Source: Archangium lipolyticum
GTDB lineage: Bacteria > Myxococcota > Myxococcia > Myxococcales > Myxococcaceae
DNA: 64,000 nucleotides
NCBI RefSeq assembly: GCF_024623785.1
Contig: NZ_JANKBZ010000007.1
Location: 186,001-250,000 of the forward strand
Direction: 5' to 3'
Of this stretch, positions 25,226 through 34,024 are shown piece after piece. The number at the start of each line of letters is the position of its first letter. Position 1 is the first letter of the stretch. Under the pieces are notes generated by a model, which did no database searches, had not been told where the DNA came from, and saw nothing but the letters and a program-made list of their open reading frames with translations. The position numbers and the translations under genes were made by a program.

Positions 25226-25295
25226 CGTCCGGCTGCTCGGTCCCCCGGCCTGGGGCCAGCATGCACGCGAGGGGCGCGTTATAGATCTTCCCCGA

Positions 25296-26159
25296 ATGAC
25301 CGCCTCCCTGGAACGACCGTCTGCCCTGTCCGCGAACGAAGGAGTCGACGCCCTGGCCTCGCTGCTGCGGGGCCGCCGGCTCGTGGTGCTCACCGGCGCC
25401 GGGTGCAGCACCGAGTCGGGCATCCCGGACTACCGGGGGCCCGGCACCCGGGCCCGTGCCCGCAATCCCATCCAGCACCGCGAGTTCCTCTCCCGGCCCG
25501 AGGTGCGTGCGCGCTACTGGGCCCGGAGCCTGCTCGGCTGGCCGCGCTTCTCGTCGGCCCGTCCGAACGCGGCGCACGCGTCGCTCGCGGCCCTGGAGCG
25601 CCAGGGCCACGTGTCCGGCCTCATCACCCAGAACGTGGACAGGCTGCACCACTCCGCCGGCAGCGAGCGCGTCATCGAGCTCCACGGCGCGCTCGCCCGG
25701 GTGCGCTGTCTGGACTGCGACGCCATCGAATCCCGGGCGGAGTTGCAGGAGCGGTTGCTCGCGCTCAACCCCGGCTTCTCGGAGCGCGCCGCCGAGCTGC
25801 TGCCCGATGGGGATGCCGAGCTGCCGCTCGAGGCGGTGCGGGCCTTCCAGGTCGCCGCGTGTACCCGCTGTGGCGGGACGCTGAAGCCAGACGTGGTGTT
25901 CTTCGGCGACAACGTGCCTCCGCCCACCGTGCAGGCCGCGTTCGCGATGCTCGAGCAGTGCGATGCGCTGCTGGTGGTGGGCTCGTCCCTGGCCATCTAC
26001 TCGGGCTTCCGCTTCCTCCAGCGCGCCGTCGATCGCCACATGCCCATCGGCCTCGTCAACATCGGCGAGTGCCGCGGGGAGGAGCTGGTGGACGTGCGCG
26101 TGGAGGCTCGCGCCGGCGAGGTGCTCCCCCGGCTCGCGGCCGCGCTCGCCGGGGGCTGA
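25296..26159 (+). CDS. Sir2-family NAD-dependent protein deacylase
   Basis: This 287-residue sirtuin has a Rossmann motif VVLTGAGCSTESGIPDYRG (about 30-48), TQNVDRLHH, the catalytic His in IELHGALARVRC, four zinc Cys residues in two pairs (RCLDC and CTRCGG), then PDVVFFGDNVP and VGSSLAIYSGF for NAD. The spacing between the Cys pairs is unusually long (about 50 residues), as in the SIRT4-like class II sirtuins often found in bacteria. It removes acyl groups from protein lysines in the cytoplasm. The next gene, a GNAT acetyltransferase 74 bp downstream on the same strand, may be a functional counterpart. Confidence 0.92.
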   Translation: MTASLERPSALSANEGVDALASLLRGRRLVVLTGAGCSTESGIPDYRGPGTRARARNPIQHREFLSRPEVRARYWARSLLGWPRFSSARPNAAHASLAALERQGHVSGLITQNVDRLHHSAGSERVIELHGALARVRCLDCDAIESRAELQERLLALNPGFSERAAELLPDGDAELPLEAVRAFQVAACTRCGGTLKPDVVFFGDNVPPPTVQAAFAMLEQCDALLVVGSSLAIYSGFRFLQRAVDRHMPIGLVNIGECRGEELVDVRVEARAGEVLPRLAAALAGG

Positions 26160-26232
26160 GCCCCGAGTCCTGTTGTCTGGCACGGCGCTCCGGGCCAATC
26201 TCCCGGCGCCCCCGAAGCCCCGAGAGGACCGA

Positions 26233-26703
26233 ATGCCCGCAGTCATCCGTCCCGCCACCCTGGAGGACCTCCCGGCACTGGCCGCCGCGCTGGCGCCACT
26301 CCCGCTCTTCAAGGCCTATGGCCTGGATGCCACCACCCTGGCCGCCCGCTTCCGCGGCGCGCTCGAGCGCGGCGAGGGGCTGCTCATGGCCACCGACGAG
26401 AGCGGCCCGGTGGGCGTGTGCTGGTTCCTCACCCGGGGCACCTTCGGCACCGGCGCCTACCTGCGCACGCTCGCCATCCGGGAGGAGCGCCATGGCTCGG
26501 GTCTCGGCGCCCAGCTGCTCGCGGCCTACGAGGCCGGGTGTGGAGATCCGCCCGGCGGCTACTTCCTGCTCACCTCCGACTTCAATGAGGGCGCGCAGCG
26601 CTTCTACCAGCGGCACGGGTACCGTCAGGTGGGCCAGCTCCCGGGCTTCGCCGTCCCGGGCGTCAGCGAGCTCGTCTTCTGGAAGCCCCGCGTCAGGGGA
26701 TGA
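26233..26703 (+). CDS. GNAT-family N-acetyltransferase
   Basis: This 156-residue protein has the GNAT fold: RPATLEDLPALAAAL at the start, LRTLAIREERHGSGLGAQLL carrying the acetyl-CoA pyrophosphate loop (R-x-x-G-x-G/A), and FYQRHGYRQVGQLP near the end. GAGAGG lies five bases before the ATG. It is co-directional with the sirtuin and could form an operon with it. The acceptor is unknown. The last 11 bp overlap the convergent deacetylase gene. Confidence 0.85.
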   Translation: MPAVIRPATLEDLPALAAALAPLPLFKAYGLDATTLAARFRGALERGEGLLMATDESGPVGVCWFLTRGTFGTGAYLRTLAIREERHGSGLGAQLLAAYEAGCGDPPGGYFLLTSDFNEGAQRFYQRHGYRQVGQLPGFAVPGVSELVFWKPRVRG

Positions 26704-27523
26704 TTTCCGCCACCACGGGACGCACCGGCTCGTCGGAGGGCTTGCACGTGGGCCAGGCCGTGTCCTCGAGCAGTGTGCCCACGGTGACCAGCTCGAAGCC
26801 GCGCCTGCGCAGTCCCTTGATGACGTCCGGCAGTGCCTGGGCGGTGGGGAAGCGCTTGTGGTTCATGTGCATCACCACGATGGCTCCGGGGGTCGCCTTC
26901 TTCACAACCCAGTCCACCAGCCGCTTCGGGGTGATGGTCCCATCCGGGTCTCCCGAGGGCAGGTCGAAGTTGAGGGTGACGAGCGACGCCCGCGACGCGA
27001 GCCAGGCGACCCGGCTGTCCACCTCGCCGAAGGGTGGGCGGAAGTACCTGGGGATGCGGCCGGTCTGCTCGTAGACGATCCGCTGCGTGCGCTGCAGCTC
27101 CTCCAACACCTTCTGGTCATCCCTCACCTCGGGCATGTGAGGGTGCGAGAAGGTGTGGTTGCCGAACTCGAAGCCCGGGTACTGCGCCAGCTCCTGGAGA
27201 CGTCCCGGGTTGGCCAGCGCCCAGCCGCCACCGATGAAGAGGGTGGCCGGCGTGCCGGTCTCCAGCAGCGTGCGGATGACGCGCTCGTCGTACTCGTTGC
27301 GGCGCGTGGTGCAGGCGTCGAAGGTGAGGGCGACCCGCATCCGGTGGCGGCTGCCGTTCGTCACGATGGGCGCCGTCATGCAGGCCGGAAGCCCCTCGGG
27401 CGCGGACGCATTCTCCGCCACCTCCAGGGCCGCCTCGGGCTCCTCGGGAGCAATCCACGCGCACGCGCTTGGCGTGAGCGCCACCAGCACCAGGAAGAAT
27501 CGCACGGGAGAGCGACGAGCCAT
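26693..27523 (-). CDS. Polysaccharide deacetylase family lipoprotein with altered metal motif
   Basis: This 276-residue NodB-domain protein has a lipobox-like leader (TPSAC). Motif 1 reads ALTFDACTTRRNEYD, where most family members have TFDDG. The catalytic-base Asp is kept, but the second, metal-binding Asp is Ala. Motif 2, GNHTFSHPHM, has both zinc His residues, and motif 3, RYFRPPFGEVD, is intact. Motif 5 is represented by IVVMHMNHK. A TFDAC variant is known in a subset of these enzymes, so activity is possible. The likely substrate is cell-wall or exopolysaccharide GlcNAc, in the periplasm or at the surface. Confidence 0.85.
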   Translation of the reverse strand: MARRSPVRFFLVLVALTPSACAWIAPEEPEAALEVAENASAPEGLPACMTAPIVTNGSRHRMRVALTFDACTTRRNEYDERVIRTLLETGTPATLFIGGGWALANPGRLQELAQYPGFEFGNHTFSHPHMPEVRDDQKVLEELQRTQRIVYEQTGRIPRYFRPPFGEVDSRVAWLASRASLVTLNFDLPSGDPDGTITPKRLVDWVVKKATPGAIVVMHMNHKRFPTAQALPDVIKGLRRRGFELVTVGTLLEDTAWPTCKPSDEPVRPVVAEIIP

Positions 27524-27721
27524 GGACCCGAGCAGGTATAGCGCGGATGGCTCGGGACTTGTTGAGTGTGCAACGAGCAGTGCACCCGTGTGACGGGCCG
27601 TGTGGTAACGGCGGCGGAGATTTACGGAGTCCTCGAATTCGGATGTCTCCGCGACACCCGCGGGGAGGCTTGACGCGCGGGGCGGACCGCGTCCTCGCGG
27701 TGGCCCCGGCCACGTCTCCGC

Positions 27722-28927
27722 TCAGGCTCGCGCGTCGGCGAACAGCGTGAGGCTGAGGGAGAGATCCTGGTGCACGTTGCCCAGGCCCGGGATGTAGCCC
27801 TGCTCGCCGAAGGTGCACAGGCCCAGCAGGGGAACGCCGGGCAGCAGCCGCGAGAACGTCCGCAGGCCCTCGTCGATGCGAGGCCCCAGCGCGCCCGCGC
27901 ACCCCGCGCAGAAGATGAGCGCCGCGCCCTTCACGTCCCGCGCCGTCAGGTTGCCCTGCGCCAGCGCCATGTCGATGAGGTGGGCCACGTCTCCCACCAG
28001 CCCCTCGGCGGTGCCGGTCATCAGACACACCTCGTCCTGGGGCTCGATGCGGGCGAAGACGTCCACCGTTCCCCGGTCCGCGTGGACATGGGCCGGGTGC
28101 ACCGTCACGTAGTGGTCGCGCGTGTCCAGGTTCCGGCGCACGGCGATGGGCCGCAGCGCCGTCTGCGCCAGGATGTTGCCACCCGAGCGCACCTGATCGT
28201 CGATGGAGCCCTCCATCCAGCGCCCCAGTACCTGCGCGGCCGGTTGGCCATCCAGCGTCAGCAGGGTCCGGCCCTCCGTCCCCGTGGCCCGGGCGTGCAC
28301 CCCCGTGGGGCTGTAGGGCGTGGACAGCGCCGTTCCGATCCGCACCTCGCCGAAGAGGCCCAGCAGGGACACACCCGATTGAACCACTCCCTTCTGGGTG
28401 AAGACGCTCCACTGTCCGGCGATGGCATGGTCCGCGGCGCTGCCGCCCTGGCACGGCACGTCCGGACAGACGCTCGCGATGCCCTCCAGCATCGCCTCCT
28501 CCACTCCGGGTGAGGCGTTGAAGAGGATGACCCGCGGCATCTTCCCGCCGGACTGGCGCAACAGCTCCCGCGCCGCGGCTTCTCCGGCCCGGCGCCCGTC
28601 CGCCTCCGTGGAGTAGGCCACGAAGGCCGTCCCCGGGGTCCCCCCCACCAGCATCACCGCCACCGCGCCGAGGCCGTCGTTGCGCACGCCCGCCGAGGTG
28701 AGCACGCCCAGCGACGTGGTCACCCCGTGCAGGGGCACCCCCTCCAAGGCCTCCCGGAAGGCGGCGTGCACCCGCGCGGCGTCGTAGTCCACCGTCGAGG
28801 TGATGTAGGCCGCCCGGGCGGGTGCTCCTCCGAGCTGCGCGCGTGCCTGCTCCACCGCGGACTGGACGGCCTGCTTCACATCCGCCGCGTCTCCGACTCC
28901 AACTCCGATCGAGACCGTCATCTTCAT
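27722..28927 (-). CDS. FIST domain sensory protein
   Basis: This 401-residue cytosolic protein combines FIST_N (about 30-230: GVTTSLGVLTSAGV, VMLVGGTPGTAFVAY, VILFNASPGVEEAMLEGI, CQGGSAADHAI) and FIST_C (about 240-385, with VCLMTGTAEGLVGDV, ALIFCAGCAGALG and LGLCTFGEQGYI). FIST domains are predicted small-ligand sensors, often linked to signal transduction; in some bacteria they are coupled to nitric-oxide or amino-acid sensing. It is the last gene of a four-gene operon, overlapping the 72-residue gene by 4 nt. No kinase or cyclase is fused here. Confidence 0.88.
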   Translation of the reverse strand: MKMTVSIGVGVGDAADVKQAVQSAVEQARAQLGGAPARAAYITSTVDYDAARVHAAFREALEGVPLHGVTTSLGVLTSAGVRNDGLGAVAVMLVGGTPGTAFVAYSTEADGRRAGEAAARELLRQSGGKMPRVILFNASPGVEEAMLEGIASVCPDVPCQGGSAADHAIAGQWSVFTQKGVVQSGVSLLGLFGEVRIGTALSTPYSPTGVHARATGTEGRTLLTLDGQPAAQVLGRWMEGSIDDQVRSGGNILAQTALRPIAVRRNLDTRDHYVTVHPAHVHADRGTVDVFARIEPQDEVCLMTGTAEGLVGDVAHLIDMALAQGNLTARDVKGAALIFCAGCAGALGPRIDEGLRTFSRLLPGVPLLGLCTFGEQGYIPGLGNVHQDLSLSLTLFADARA

Positions 28928-29142
28928 GCCTCCGAGAGAAGCTTCTGGAGCTCCTTGAGCTCCTGGACCGTCAACAATTGGGGCAGCGCCTGCTCCAGGC
29001 GCCGCAGGGCGTCGGGCGGGTCCGGATCATTCGGGCCGAAGCTGCGAACGTTCACGCCGCTCATCATGATGAGGCGCGCGACGCCGAAGCCGAGCTTGTG
29101 TTTCTCGACGAAGGCGGTGATGCGGCTGATCCTGTTGGCCAT
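28924..29142 (-). CDS. Conserved small protein of unknown function, FIST operon
   Basis: This 72-residue protein (ANRISRITAFVEKHKLGFGV...LLTVQELKELQKLLSEA) has no signal peptide or Cys. It has an amphipathic N-terminal helix and a C-terminal Leu-rich helix typical of small interaction proteins. The stop overlaps the FIST ATG (ATGA), and the upstream dehydrogenase ends 9 bp before it, so it is surely co-transcribed. It may be a partner of the FIST protein. Family not recognised. Confidence 0.65.
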   Translation of the reverse strand: MANRISRITAFVEKHKLGFGVARLIMMSGVNVRSFGPNDPDPPDALRRLEQALPQLLTVQELKELQKLLSEA

Positions 29143-29151
29143 CGGGTTCTC

Positions 29152-30318
29152 TCACCGCGAGCGGACGACGATCTCCGTGAGCTCCTCGTCCGTGAGGGGC
29201 AGGGGGTTGGCCTTCATGCTGCTGGCTGCCTTCGCTCGGGTCACGAGCCTGGGGACGTCCGCCTCCATCAGGCCGTAGTGCCCCAGACCTGGAACGCGCA
29301 GCGACTGGCACAGCTCCCTCACCCAGGAGATGCCGTCCTCGGCCCGAGCCCCCGCCCGCCCGGTGAGCAGGACGGCCACTTCCTGGAAGCGTGGCAGCGC
29401 GGGGTGCGCGGGAGCACGGGCCCTCAGCGCGCGCAGGTTGACCTCCAGCGTGGCGGGGAGCAGCGCCGCGCAGACCGCGCCATGGGGCGCCTCGAACATG
29501 CCTCCCACCGGGGCCGCGAAGCCGTGCACCGCGCCCAGGCCCGCGTTGGCCAGGCACAGGCCCCCGAAGAGGCTCGCCAGGGCGAGGTCCTCCCGCGCCG
29601 CCGCGTCCGGGCCTTCCAACACCGCGCGCCGCAGCGAGCGGGCCGAGCGGCCCATTCCCTCGCGGGCGAGCGCGTCGGAGAGCGGATTGGCCCGGGCCGA
29701 CAGGAAGGGCTCGATGAGCTGGGAGAGCGCGTCCAGTCCGCTGGAGGCGAGCACTGCGGGAGGCACACCCGCGAGCAGGTCCGGATCCACGAGGGCCAGC
29801 CGGGGCAGCATGAGGGGGCTGCGCAGGCTCGCCTTCACCTGGGCGTCCTTCACCCCCAGCACCGCGTTGCGTGTCACCTCGGAGCCCGTGCCCGCGGTGG
29901 TGGGAATGGCCACCAGCGGCAGCGAGGGCTTCGTCAGCGGCAGGCCCCGGCCCACGACCTCCAGGTAGTCGAGCGGGTCTCCTCCGTTGGCGGCCAGCGC
30001 GGCGATGGCCTTGCCCGCGTCCAGCGCGCTGCCTCCGCCGAACGCCACCACCGCGTCACACCGCTCGGACACGGCGAGGGCCGCCCCGTCCCGTGCCAGC
30101 TCCACGGTGGGCTCACCCCCCACCGCGAAGGTGACGCTGGAGAGTCCGAGCTGGCCGAGCCCCTCGCGCAGCGGTCCGGCACGCGTGGAGTCCCTGCCCG
30201 TGACCACCAGCACCCGGGTTCCGCCCAGGGCCTTCACTTCCCGCGGAGCCTCCGCCAGCCGGCCCGCTCCGAAGAGGATGCGCGTGGCGGTGGCGAACTC
30301 GAAGCCGCTCACGCTCAT
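29152..30318 (-). CDS. Iron-containing alcohol dehydrogenase family protein
   Basis: This 388-residue group III dehydrogenase has ATRILFGAGRLAEAPREVK, the NAD-site GGGSALDAGKAIAALAANGG (about 88-107), IPTTAGTGSEVTRNAVL, and a metal-binding set Asp/His in SSGLDALSQLIEPFLSARANP and VHGFAAPVGGMFEAPHG. These match maleylacetate-reductase-like or lactaldehyde-type members. It oxidises or reduces a small alcohol/aldehyde or keto acid. The ABM monooxygenase gene ends two bases before its start, suggesting linked steps, possibly aromatic or quinone metabolism. Confidence 0.88.
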   Translation of the reverse strand: MSVSGFEFATATRILFGAGRLAEAPREVKALGGTRVLVVTGRDSTRAGPLREGLGQLGLSSVTFAVGGEPTVELARDGAALAVSERCDAVVAFGGGSALDAGKAIAALAANGGDPLDYLEVVGRGLPLTKPSLPLVAIPTTAGTGSEVTRNAVLGVKDAQVKASLRSPLMLPRLALVDPDLLAGVPPAVLASSGLDALSQLIEPFLSARANPLSDALAREGMGRSARSLRRAVLEGPDAAAREDLALASLFGGLCLANAGLGAVHGFAAPVGGMFEAPHGAVCAALLPATLEVNLRALRARAPAHPALPRFQEVAVLLTGRAGARAEDGISWVRELCQSLRVPGLGHYGLMEADVPRLVTRAKAASSMKANPLPLTDEELTEIVVRSR

Positions 30319-30319
30319 G

Positions 30320-30637
30320 TCACCACTCCCCGTCCTCGGGGAAGCGGTTGACGTATTTCCGGGACGTGCGCGGCTCGGCCATCATGGGCGCCACGGTGTC
30401 GCGCCAAGTCAGATAGTGGGCCGTCTCCTTGTGCGCGGCCGGCGCCTGGGGGTTCTTGTAGACCTCGACGAGCACGAACCGTGTCGGGTCCTCGGTGTCC
30501 TGGATGACATCGAAGCGGGCGATGCCCGGCTCCTTCACGCTCGCGCGTGCATTGGCCAGGGTGGCTTCACGGAAGGCGTCCACGGACTCGGGCTTGACGT
30601 GCACGTGGACGTGGACGATCAGCAGGCTGTTGGACAT
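30320..30637 (-). CDS. Antibiotic biosynthesis monooxygenase (ABM) domain protein
   Basis: This 105-residue dimeric alpha/beta-barrel protein has [20 protein letters not shown], then [21 protein letters not shown], and [18 protein letters not shown]: the strand-helix order and His of ABM/YgiN-like quinol or LsrG-like proteins. It is the first gene of the operon with the alcohol dehydrogenase, the 72-residue protein and FIST. The LsrG resemblance hints at handling of a small reactive carbonyl, but that is inference. Confidence 0.82.
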   Translation of the reverse strand: MSNSLLIVHVHVHVKPESVDAFREATLANARASVKEPGIARFDVIQDTEDPTRFVLVEVYKNPQAPAAHKETAHYLTWRDTVAPMMAEPRTSRKYVNRFPEDGEW

Positions 30638-30850
30638 GCGCCGAGGATACTAGAGAGGCCCCCTCTTCAGGGGTTTCCGCATGGGCGGCGTCCAATACCC
30701 CCAGCATCGTGGACAGGGTTGTCTGATCGAGCACACAGTCCGGGGACACCTGGGGCAGTCCGGCGCCCCCCCTCGCGTGGCGGCCCGCCCGGTGGACGGG
30801 CCTGCGTTCGACCAGCATCCGGACGGCGGCTTTGTTATGCACGGGCACCC

Positions 30851-32077
30851 ATGGGGAGACTCTTCTTCACCGCCCTCGTCAACCTTGGTGCCTACTTCGT
30901 CCTGCGCCGGCTGTGGCCGAGCATTCGTGAGGGGTGGCGTCATCAGACCTTCCTCGCGCTGGCGGGGCTGTCGCTTCTGGGCCTTGCCCTTCCGCTGGTG
31001 TTCGGGTTCGGCGATCACGGCGTGGTACCGATGGTGGGCCTGCCGCTGAAGCTCTTCAGCTCGGGCTGGCTCATCGCGGTGGGGTTGGTGATGCTCCTGG
31101 GGTGGCCTCTCGCGCTCCTGCTCAAGCGGCGTGCGCCGGCCCCCGCGAGCGTGGCTCCGGTGGTGCAGGTGACCGAGGGAGGGGCGGCGCTCGTGGCGGC
31201 GCCTCCGGTCGACCTGGAGCGGCGGAGTCTGCTCGTGGGCGCGGGGCGGGCGTTGCCGCTGTTCGCCGCGGCGACGAGCTCGGCGGGGATGGTGGCCGGC
31301 TCCTCCGGCTTCGTGCTCCGCGAGGTGGATGTGCGGCTGCGTGGCCTTCCCCCGGCGCTGGACGGCTTCCGGATCGGACAGATCACCGACGTCCACATCG
31401 GCACGTTCATCGACACCCAGTACCTGCGCGCCACCGTGGAGGCGATGAACCAGGCCGGGGTGGACCTCCAGGTGATGACGGGAGATCTGATCGATGATCT
31501 CTCGCAGCTCGACGAGACGATGGCCGCGCTCGAGATGTGCCAGGCGCGGCACGGGATGCTCGCCATCCTCGGCAACCACGAGCACTGGCGGGGCCTGCCC
31601 GCCGTCCGCGAGGCGTACGCGGCGAGCGCGCGCCGCGGCGGCCCGGTCCGCCTCCTGGTGGATGAGGCGCACGTGCTCGAGCATGCCGGGCACCGGGTGC
31701 GGGTGGTGGGCGTGGACTATCCCATCGGGCCGCGCCGCAGCGTGAGCGCGAAGGCGGATCGCATGCGGCGTTCGGCGGAGGTCGCCTTCCGGGGCACGTC
31801 TCCGGACGAGCTGGTGCTCTGCCTGTCGCACCACCCGGACTTCTTCCCGCTCGCGGTGGAGCGGGGCGCGCGGCTCACGCTCTCCGGCCACACGCATGGC
31901 GGGCAGGTGGCGCTCCTCGGCATGCCGCTGTTCCGGTTCGCCTTCGACTACATGCTGGGGCGCTACCGGCGCGGGGAGGGACAGCTCTACGTGTCGGGAG
32001 GCACGGGGCACTGGCTGCCGTTCCGCATCGGCGTGCCGGCCGAGGTGACCCTCGTCACGCTCCGCGCGGAGGCCTGA
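30851..32077 (+). CDS. Membrane-anchored metallophosphoesterase
   Basis: This 408-residue protein has four N-terminal membrane segments (about 5-110) and a further hydrophobic stretch after ERRSLLVGAG. The calcineurin-like catalytic domain (about 155-405) carries GQITDVHIGTF, VMTGDLIDD, LGNHEHWRG, LCLSHHPDFF and LSGHTHGGQVAL, the full set of metal ligands. This matches YkuE-type phosphoesterases facing the periplasm or membrane surface. The ATG at 30851 is divergent from the ABM operon across 213 bp. Lipid-related phosphoesters are the likely substrate class. Confidence 0.92.
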   Translation: MGRLFFTALVNLGAYFVLRRLWPSIREGWRHQTFLALAGLSLLGLALPLVFGFGDHGVVPMVGLPLKLFSSGWLIAVGLVMLLGWPLALLLKRRAPAPASVAPVVQVTEGGAALVAAPPVDLERRSLLVGAGRALPLFAAATSSAGMVAGSSGFVLREVDVRLRGLPPALDGFRIGQITDVHIGTFIDTQYLRATVEAMNQAGVDLQVMTGDLIDDLSQLDETMAALEMCQARHGMLAILGNHEHWRGLPAVREAYAASARRGGPVRLLVDEAHVLEHAGHRVRVVGVDYPIGPRRSVSAKADRMRRSAEVAFRGTSPDELVLCLSHHPDFFPLAVERGARLTLSGHTHGGQVALLGMPLFRFAFDYMLGRYRRGEGQLYVSGGTGHWLPFRIGVPAEVTLVTLRAEA

Positions 32078-32089
32078 GCGCCCCGTCCG

Positions 32090-33973
32090 TCAGTCGACCG
32101 TGGGCTCGGCGCGGGCCTGGCAGGCGAAGGGGAGCGGCGCGGCGAGGGCCTCCTGATACTCCGCCTCGCTGATGTCGCCTCCCTCGTACATGTCCGTCAG
32201 CAGATCACCCACGACCTTCATCCAGGTGTCCGAGAGCGCTCCCCGGGAGCAGTACCCGTGGTAGCGCACCGGGTTGGGGATGATGGTGGCGAGAAAGGCG
32301 GCCTCGCGGATGCTCAGCTCGCGCGCGTTCTTGTCGAAGTAGTGCCGCGCCGCCTCTCCAATGCCGTAGACGTTGGGGCCCCACTCGATGAGGTTGAGGT
32401 ACACCTCGAGCAGCCGCTCCTTCGACACCGAGGCCTCCAGCCCCAGTGTGAGGAGCGCTTCCTTCACCTTGCGCGCGTACGTCCTCTCCCGCGACAGGAA
32501 GAGGTTCTTCGCCAGCTGCTGGGTGAGGGTGGAGCCTCCGCGCAGCTTGTCGTCCTCGGGCGCCAGCACGATGTTCCGCAGCGACTCGAAGTCGAAGCCC
32601 TGGTGGATCCAGAAGGCGGCGTCCTCGCTGCGCAGCACCGCGCGCACCAGCGGACGCGGCAGCTCGGCCAGGGGCACGTAGGCGGGATTGGCCGGGCCGA
32701 TGCGCAGCTCCCGTCCGCGCCCCTCGGCCGTCAACGGACGGTAGTCGAAGGACTCGCGCACCCAGGCCAGCGGTCCCGTCCTGGCCGCGCGCTTCAGCTC
32801 CGGCGGTAGCTCCAGCTTCGCCTGCACCGCCCAGTCGCGGCGCCGGTACACCGGACCGGAGAGCGCCAGCGAGGCCCGGAACTGGCCCTCCAGCCGCGCC
32901 AGCTCGACGTCGGGCACCAGGGAGGGAGGCAGCGCCGTCAGCGCCTCTTCAAAGGAGAGCGGTTGCAGCTCCGCCCGCAGCCAGAAGCGGGGCTCTCCCA
33001 CCCAGGTGGTCTCGCCGTGCACCTCGACGCCCGCCTGACGGCGCTCACCCATCGTCAGCCGCAGGGACTCGAGCACCACCTTCCGGCTCTTCACGTCCCA
33101 GTTCACGCGGCCCTGGGCGGAGAAGGTGAAGGGGCCCACCGGCTCCGGGGCCAGCTGGGGACTGGCCACGGTGAGGCCCGTCATCGCCCCGGAGAAGGTG
33201 AGGCGGGAGGCATCCGCCTGGAGCTCGCCCTCCAGCGTGCCTCCTTCCACGCTCAGGGGAAGCTCGGCGAGCGACAGCAGGGGGCCCGCGGGCACGCCTC
33301 GTATCCGGAGCGTCCCCGAGGGGCCCGACTCCGCGCGCACGACGGTCAACGCCGCGCTCCCGCCTCCGGGCAGCTCGGCCGTGGCCTCCAGCCGGGGCTC
33401 CTCCTTCGTGCCCTCCACCCGCACCCGGCCCGCGAACGGGCCCCACTCCCTCCGGCCCTGGTGCTCGAAGGCCAGGTGCACGTTCTTCAGCACCACCTGG
33501 GGAAGCTCGCGGGAGGTGCCCGGGTCCGAGGACGCGGCGGGGCGCCGGTCCTTCCGGGCCTCGCGGACCCGTTCGACGAGGGCCCGCAGCTCCTGCCCGT
33601 CGGGACCGGCCTCGACCGTCACCCCCGCGAGCTCCACCCGGCTCGCCTCGACGTGGCCCCTGAGCAGGGCCATCCGCCGGATGCGGACGGTGACGCGCGA
33701 GACGCGCACCACGGGAGGGCCCTCGGGCCGCGTCCCCGGAATCTCCACGGGTCCCAGGGACACCGTGCCCGTCCACCCGACGTGGAAGTCGTTCCCGATG
33801 TGCACCGGGCCCAACCGGGACTCCAGGGCGGGTTCTACCCGGGCCAGCACCCGGGCGCGTGCGTCCTCGCCCTGCAGCCATGCATACCCCGCGGCCCCGC
33901 CAACGGCGAGCAGGAGCGCGAGCAGCAGGAGGACGAGGAGCCCTTTCTTGGACAAACGGCGCGAGGAGGACAT
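32090..33973 (-). CDS. AsmA-like protein fused to a GT51 peptidoglycan transglycosylase
   Basis: This 627-residue protein has one N-terminal membrane helix (LLVLLLLALLLAVGGAAGYA). Residues about 35-400 form strand-rich AsmA/DUF748-like repeats (VRVSRVTVRIRRMALLRGHV, VVLKNVHLAFEHQG). The C-terminal GT51 domain (about 430-620) carries EDAAFWIHQGFD with the catalytic Glu, GGSTLTQQLAKNLF, RKVKEALLTLGLE, LLEVYLNLIEWG and AAFLATIIPNP. It polymerises glycan strands from lipid II without a transpeptidase domain, like MtgA. The attached lipid-bridge-like region is unusual. GGGAGG lies nine bases before the ATG. Confidence 0.85.
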   Translation of the reverse strand: MSSSRRLSKKGLLVLLLLALLLAVGGAAGYAWLQGEDARARVLARVEPALESRLGPVHIGNDFHVGWTGTVSLGPVEIPGTRPEGPPVVRVSRVTVRIRRMALLRGHVEASRVELAGVTVEAGPDGQELRALVERVREARKDRRPAASSDPGTSRELPQVVLKNVHLAFEHQGRREWGPFAGRVRVEGTKEEPRLEATAELPGGGSAALTVVRAESGPSGTLRIRGVPAGPLLSLAELPLSVEGGTLEGELQADASRLTFSGAMTGLTVASPQLAPEPVGPFTFSAQGRVNWDVKSRKVVLESLRLTMGERRQAGVEVHGETTWVGEPRFWLRAELQPLSFEEALTALPPSLVPDVELARLEGQFRASLALSGPVYRRRDWAVQAKLELPPELKRAARTGPLAWVRESFDYRPLTAEGRGRELRIGPANPAYVPLAELPRPLVRAVLRSEDAAFWIHQGFDFESLRNIVLAPEDDKLRGGSTLTQQLAKNLFLSRERTYARKVKEALLTLGLEASVSKERLLEVYLNLIEWGPNVYGIGEAARHYFDKNARELSIREAAFLATIIPNPVRYHGYCSRGALSDTWMKVVGDLLTDMYEGGDISEAEYQEALAAPLPFACQARAEPTVD

Positions 33974-34024
33974 GGGGCTCGCGCCTCCCTATCGGCAGGA
34001 GGCGCGAGGTTCAAGCGCGGTGAA

